A stretch of 64,000 nucleotides of DNA, from the NCBI GenBank assembly GCA_003116995.1, contig BDSL01000037.1, positions 124,001 to 188,000 of the forward strand, given 5' to 3'. The notes under the pieces are model-generated. The model saw nothing but the letters and a program-made list of their open reading frames with translations. It was not told where the DNA came from and did not search any database. The translations under genes were made by a program, and so were the position numbers. Origin of the DNA: Yamagishiella unicocca. Taxonomy: Eukaryota; Chlorophyta; Chlorophyceae; Chlamydomonadales; Volvocaceae. This document shows, piece by piece, positions 61,381-64,000 of the stretch. Numbering within the stretch: the stretch's first letter is position 1; the number at the start of each line of letters is the position of its first letter.

Positions 61381-64000
61381 ATGGAGCCGTCGTCATCGCC
61401 GCCTGGCACCTCTGGGCAGGCCGCTTGCCTCCAAGCCACCAAGCTGGCGCAGTTGCTGGTGCTGGTGGCCAGCTTCACCGCTCAGGGCATGCTAGGTGGG
61501 TCAGACACCGCCAGGGGCACGCTACGTGCGCTGCACAACGCCTAGTTATGTAGTCATGCAGTCCCGCAGCTGACTTGAGCTGTGTCTCCTGGCGATGCTA
61601 CTACCCCAGCAGCTGCCCACGTCGTCTAGACCCGCCCCCGAAATGCCTGATGAGCCAACAATCTTTGCAATAGCGGCCTCCATCCGAGGATCCACGTCAT
61701 GTCTCCCAAATAGATCCCGCGCGAATGTTTTTTCCCATCTCTTCCCGTTCCTCCAGTAGCAGCAGCCAGACCCCCGCCGGCTGGAGGGGCCGGTGATGAT
61801 CAAGCCCTGGCGAGCCCCGCCGCGCGAGTCGCAAGGACGTACTTCATAGCAGCAGACAAGGTGAGCGCGTGCGGGGGAAGTTCCAAGGGCGACTGTGTGG
61901 GGTCCAACGGCGGGAGCCGGGAGTGATAGACGTATGCGTTGCGTTGCGCTGCGTACATGCGGCGGCCCGGCAGCAGGCCATGACAGTAGTGACGTGGCGT
62001 CCATCAACCGCCGCCCGCCGTACGGAACTTGCGCGGCCTGGAGGTTGCACCGTGTCAGTTGAAGCCCTCCTTACTCGAGGAGGGCTCCAGGCCGCGTTTA
62101 GCGGCTGGCTAAACCAGCCAAGCAGCTTTCCTGAAGCCCGGCCCTGTCCATGTATGTCTTGCGGATGCGTCGTGCGGGTGCGCGTGAACGAAGGTGCTCT
62201 GGGAGTACGCGCCCTCGGGTGAGGACAGGTGCTTCCACGAGGACGCAGCCGCCAAGTTGACGATGCCGCCCAAGGGAGCGACCCGGGTGGGCGGCACCTT
62301 CAGCAAGGCGCGGTACCGAGAGTATACGGACGGCAGCTTCCAGGTTGGCCTGGTGGCTCGGAGCGCTAGGGCTACTCGCTTATTTTTGCAGACGTGTAAT
62401 ACGGGTAACATACCGGGACCGGACCTGGATTCGCTCACCTCAGCCTGGGAGCTGGCTGCCTGTTTGGGAAATCGCTAGATCGCTACCCTGCCTCTGCCGC
62501 CTGACGTGCGGTCGGACGTATCCATCTATCACCACTGCCGTATTACCCTCGCGCTCAGACACCCGGCCTCCGCGAACCCCGTCGATTTTCCTTTCGTACA
62601 CGGGCTTTCCTCGCAACCCCCGAGCCCCTGCTGGGGTTCCCCAGGCGCTAAGGCCGCGCCCCGTGGAGTGGGCCCACCTGGGCATCCTGGGCCCTATGTT
62701 GTACGGCGAGGTCGGTGACGTGGTGCGGGTCGTGTTCCGCAACCACCTGTCGTACGCGGTCAACATTGCGCCGACGGGCGGTCTGGTGGTGGAGCTAGAG
62801 GGCGCGGCTCCAGGGGAGGCCCCGGGTGAGAAGAGTAAGGGCGTGGGTGAGTGGGGGCGTGGGTTGGAGCTGGCGGTGTCACGCCCGCAGACCGATGCGT
62901 AAACCCCAGCCAGAGAAAGGTGGTGGCAAGCAGCAACCCGACCTCAAACCCACCGGATCCTCCACCTACTACCTCGCCCAAGACTTCAACACTTGAAACC
63001 AGCTGACCGCCGCCGCCACCACTGCTAAGCACACTGCGACGTACCCCTGCACCGCCTCCCTGCACACCGCCGCCACCACTGCACACTGCGACGTACCCCC
63101 GCACCGCCACCACTGCACACTGCGACGTACCCCCGCGCATACCGCCACCACTGCACACTGCGACGTACCCCCGCACCGCCACCACTGCTATCTACTGCGA
63201 CGTACCCCCGCACCGCCACCACCGCTAAGCACACTGCGACGTACCCCCGCACCGCCTCCCTCCCTGCCCACTTCCCCTCGCAGGCATCAGTAACCCACTG
63301 GCGCCCGTGGCCCCCAACGGCACCGCCGCCTACCGCTGGAGTGTATCCGAGGTGGCGGGGCCGCCCGCCGGCGCCAGCGTCACCCGCCGCATGTGGCTGT
63401 ACCGCAGTACGGTAGACCCCGTGGCGCACGACAACGCCGGGCTGGTGGGGCCGGTCATCGTGGCGGCGGCGCGGGGTGCGGCGGCTGCTGGGAGGCCGGA
63501 CGACGGGGGCTTGGCGGCTGCTGGGAGGCCGGACGACGGGGGCTTGGCGGCTGCTGGGAGGCCGGACGACGGGGGCTTGGCGGCTGCTCGCGACGTCGTC
63601 ACCATCTTCGCGGTGCGTGTATGTGTATACTCGGTGTAAGGGTATGTAGGTGTGGACGGATGTCTTCCATAGCTCGCCGTGGCGGCGTTCTGGGCGTAAG
63701 CGATGTATGCTCCCCATCACGACGCACCGATACGTACGGTTACGCTTGGGGAGGAAGGGCAGGCGCTCGACACCGGGAAGCCATACATACCGGGGAAGTA
63801 GATAGCGCCGCCCTGCACGCGCGTGCCCGGGTTGGGGCCGCTCAGTTCTCTTCCGTAGGCATCTGGTGGAGATAACGCCGTGCTCTTAAGTCCTAAATCC
63901 CTGCGCCGATGCACCCCTCCCGGCGCTCTGCCTCATCTTACCGTATCTCGTACGTGCAGGTGGTGGACGAGGCCGCAAGCGCGCACGCGCACGAGAACGC
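61381..64000 (+). CDS. multicopper ferroxidase, ceruloplasmin/hephaestin (FOX1)-like, 5' part
   Basis: Cell-surface enzyme type that oxidises Fe(II) for high-affinity iron uptake. Exons 61381-61495, 61757-61860, 62194-62343, 62645-62825, 63284-63612, 63960-beyond window; phases 1,0,0,1,0 all fit. Exon 1 has a hydrophobic segment LAQLLVLVASFTAQGML, a signal peptide or anchor. Then RTYFIAADKVLWEYAPSGED, TRVGGTFSKARYREYTDGSF, HLGILGPMLYGEVGDVVRVV, YRWSVSEVAGPPAGASV and LYRSTVDPVAHDNAGLVGP follow ceruloplasmin in order (WDYAPSG, RIGGxYKKxxYREYTD, HLGILGPxIxAEVGD, YVWxVPxxAGP, YHSTVDPTxDxxxGLIGP). The visible first cupredoxin pair lacks HXH and YHSH copper ligands, like the even or structural domains of ceruloplasmin. 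Exon 5 contains an in-frame repeat (see 63478). Assignment to family is firm; equivalence to Chlamydomonas FOX1 is likely, not proven. Confidence 0.9.
62995..63255. repeat. minisatellite in ferroxidase intron 4
   Basis: About seven copies of gcacactgcgacgtaccccc plus gcaccgccaccact (34-36 bp) before exon 63284-63612. Confidence 0.9.
63478..63590 (+). repeat. 33-bp coding minisatellite in ferroxidase exon 5
   Basis: Three and a half copies of ggcggctgctgggaggccgg plus acgacgggggctt, in frame, giving AAAGRPDDGGL repeats. It sits between GLVGPVIVAAARG and DVVTIFAVVDE, at the loop that in ceruloplasmin joins GPLIICKKGSL to REFVVMFSVVDE. Confidence 0.9.

Overview
The window is nuclear DNA of a green alga, most likely a volvocine (Chlamydomonas/Gonium/Volvox-type) chlorophyte. 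The evidence is GC-rich coding exons split by many short GT-AG introns packed with minisatellites, a hydroxyproline-type Ser-Pro rod protein, a ceruloplasmin-like ferroxidase of the algal FOX kind, UGUAA-type polyadenylation motifs, and short runs of the CCCTAAAA telomere unit. No prokaryotic features (operons, ribosome binding sites, CRISPR, attachment sites) are present. All gene models were made by hand from splice signals, reading-frame phase and remembered family motifs; nothing was aligned by software.

Layout. (1) 1-2295 (+): the C-terminal part of Mediator subunit 20, entering from the left edge and ending in a poly-Gln tail. (2) 4058-34552 (-): one very large mosaic gene, about 45 exons and about 4,200 residues. 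It runs signal peptide, three tandem glycoside-hydrolase-like modules (A, B, C) separated by EGF-like repeats, a Kre9/KNH-type beta-sandwich, a thrombospondin-type Cys motif, a rod of about 590 residues rich in Ser and Pro, a REJ (receptor for egg jelly) region, one transmembrane helix and a cytoplasmic tail. Almost every splice junction keeps phase, which is why it is called one gene. (3) 34.6-49.0 kb: repeat-rich and AT-richer. It holds palindromic tandem repeats, dispersed element fragments, a 176-bp satellite array of 23 monomers, and a 977-bp DNA transposon of PIF/Harbinger type whose empty target site is also in the window. (4) 49093-53625 (+): a secreted protein with a first EGF-like exon, six near-identical calcium-binding EGF exons and a PPC-like C-terminal domain; its 3' end is not resolved. 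(5) 54.1-56.3 kb (-): a decayed retroelement with a nuclease-like domain; part of it matches, in opposite orientation, sequence at 37.7-38.5 kb. (6) 56942-59864 (+): a complete AlkA-type DNA-3-methyladenine glycosylase with a Lys-rich tail. (7) 61381-64000 (+): the 5' part of a multicopper ferroxidase (ceruloplasmin/hephaestin/FOX1-like), leaving at the right edge.

How the parts relate. The genes do not form a pathway: Mediator and glycosylase are nuclear housekeeping functions, the ferroxidase belongs to iron uptake at the cell surface, and the two EGF-containing genes are extracellular. The strongest candidate for something new is the giant membrane-anchored protein, which joins carbohydrate-enzyme-like heads (one apparently dead, two with the acid pair kept), an HRGP-like rod and a REJ stalk in a single chain, an architecture that suggests a wall/matrix or cell-cell adhesion receptor.
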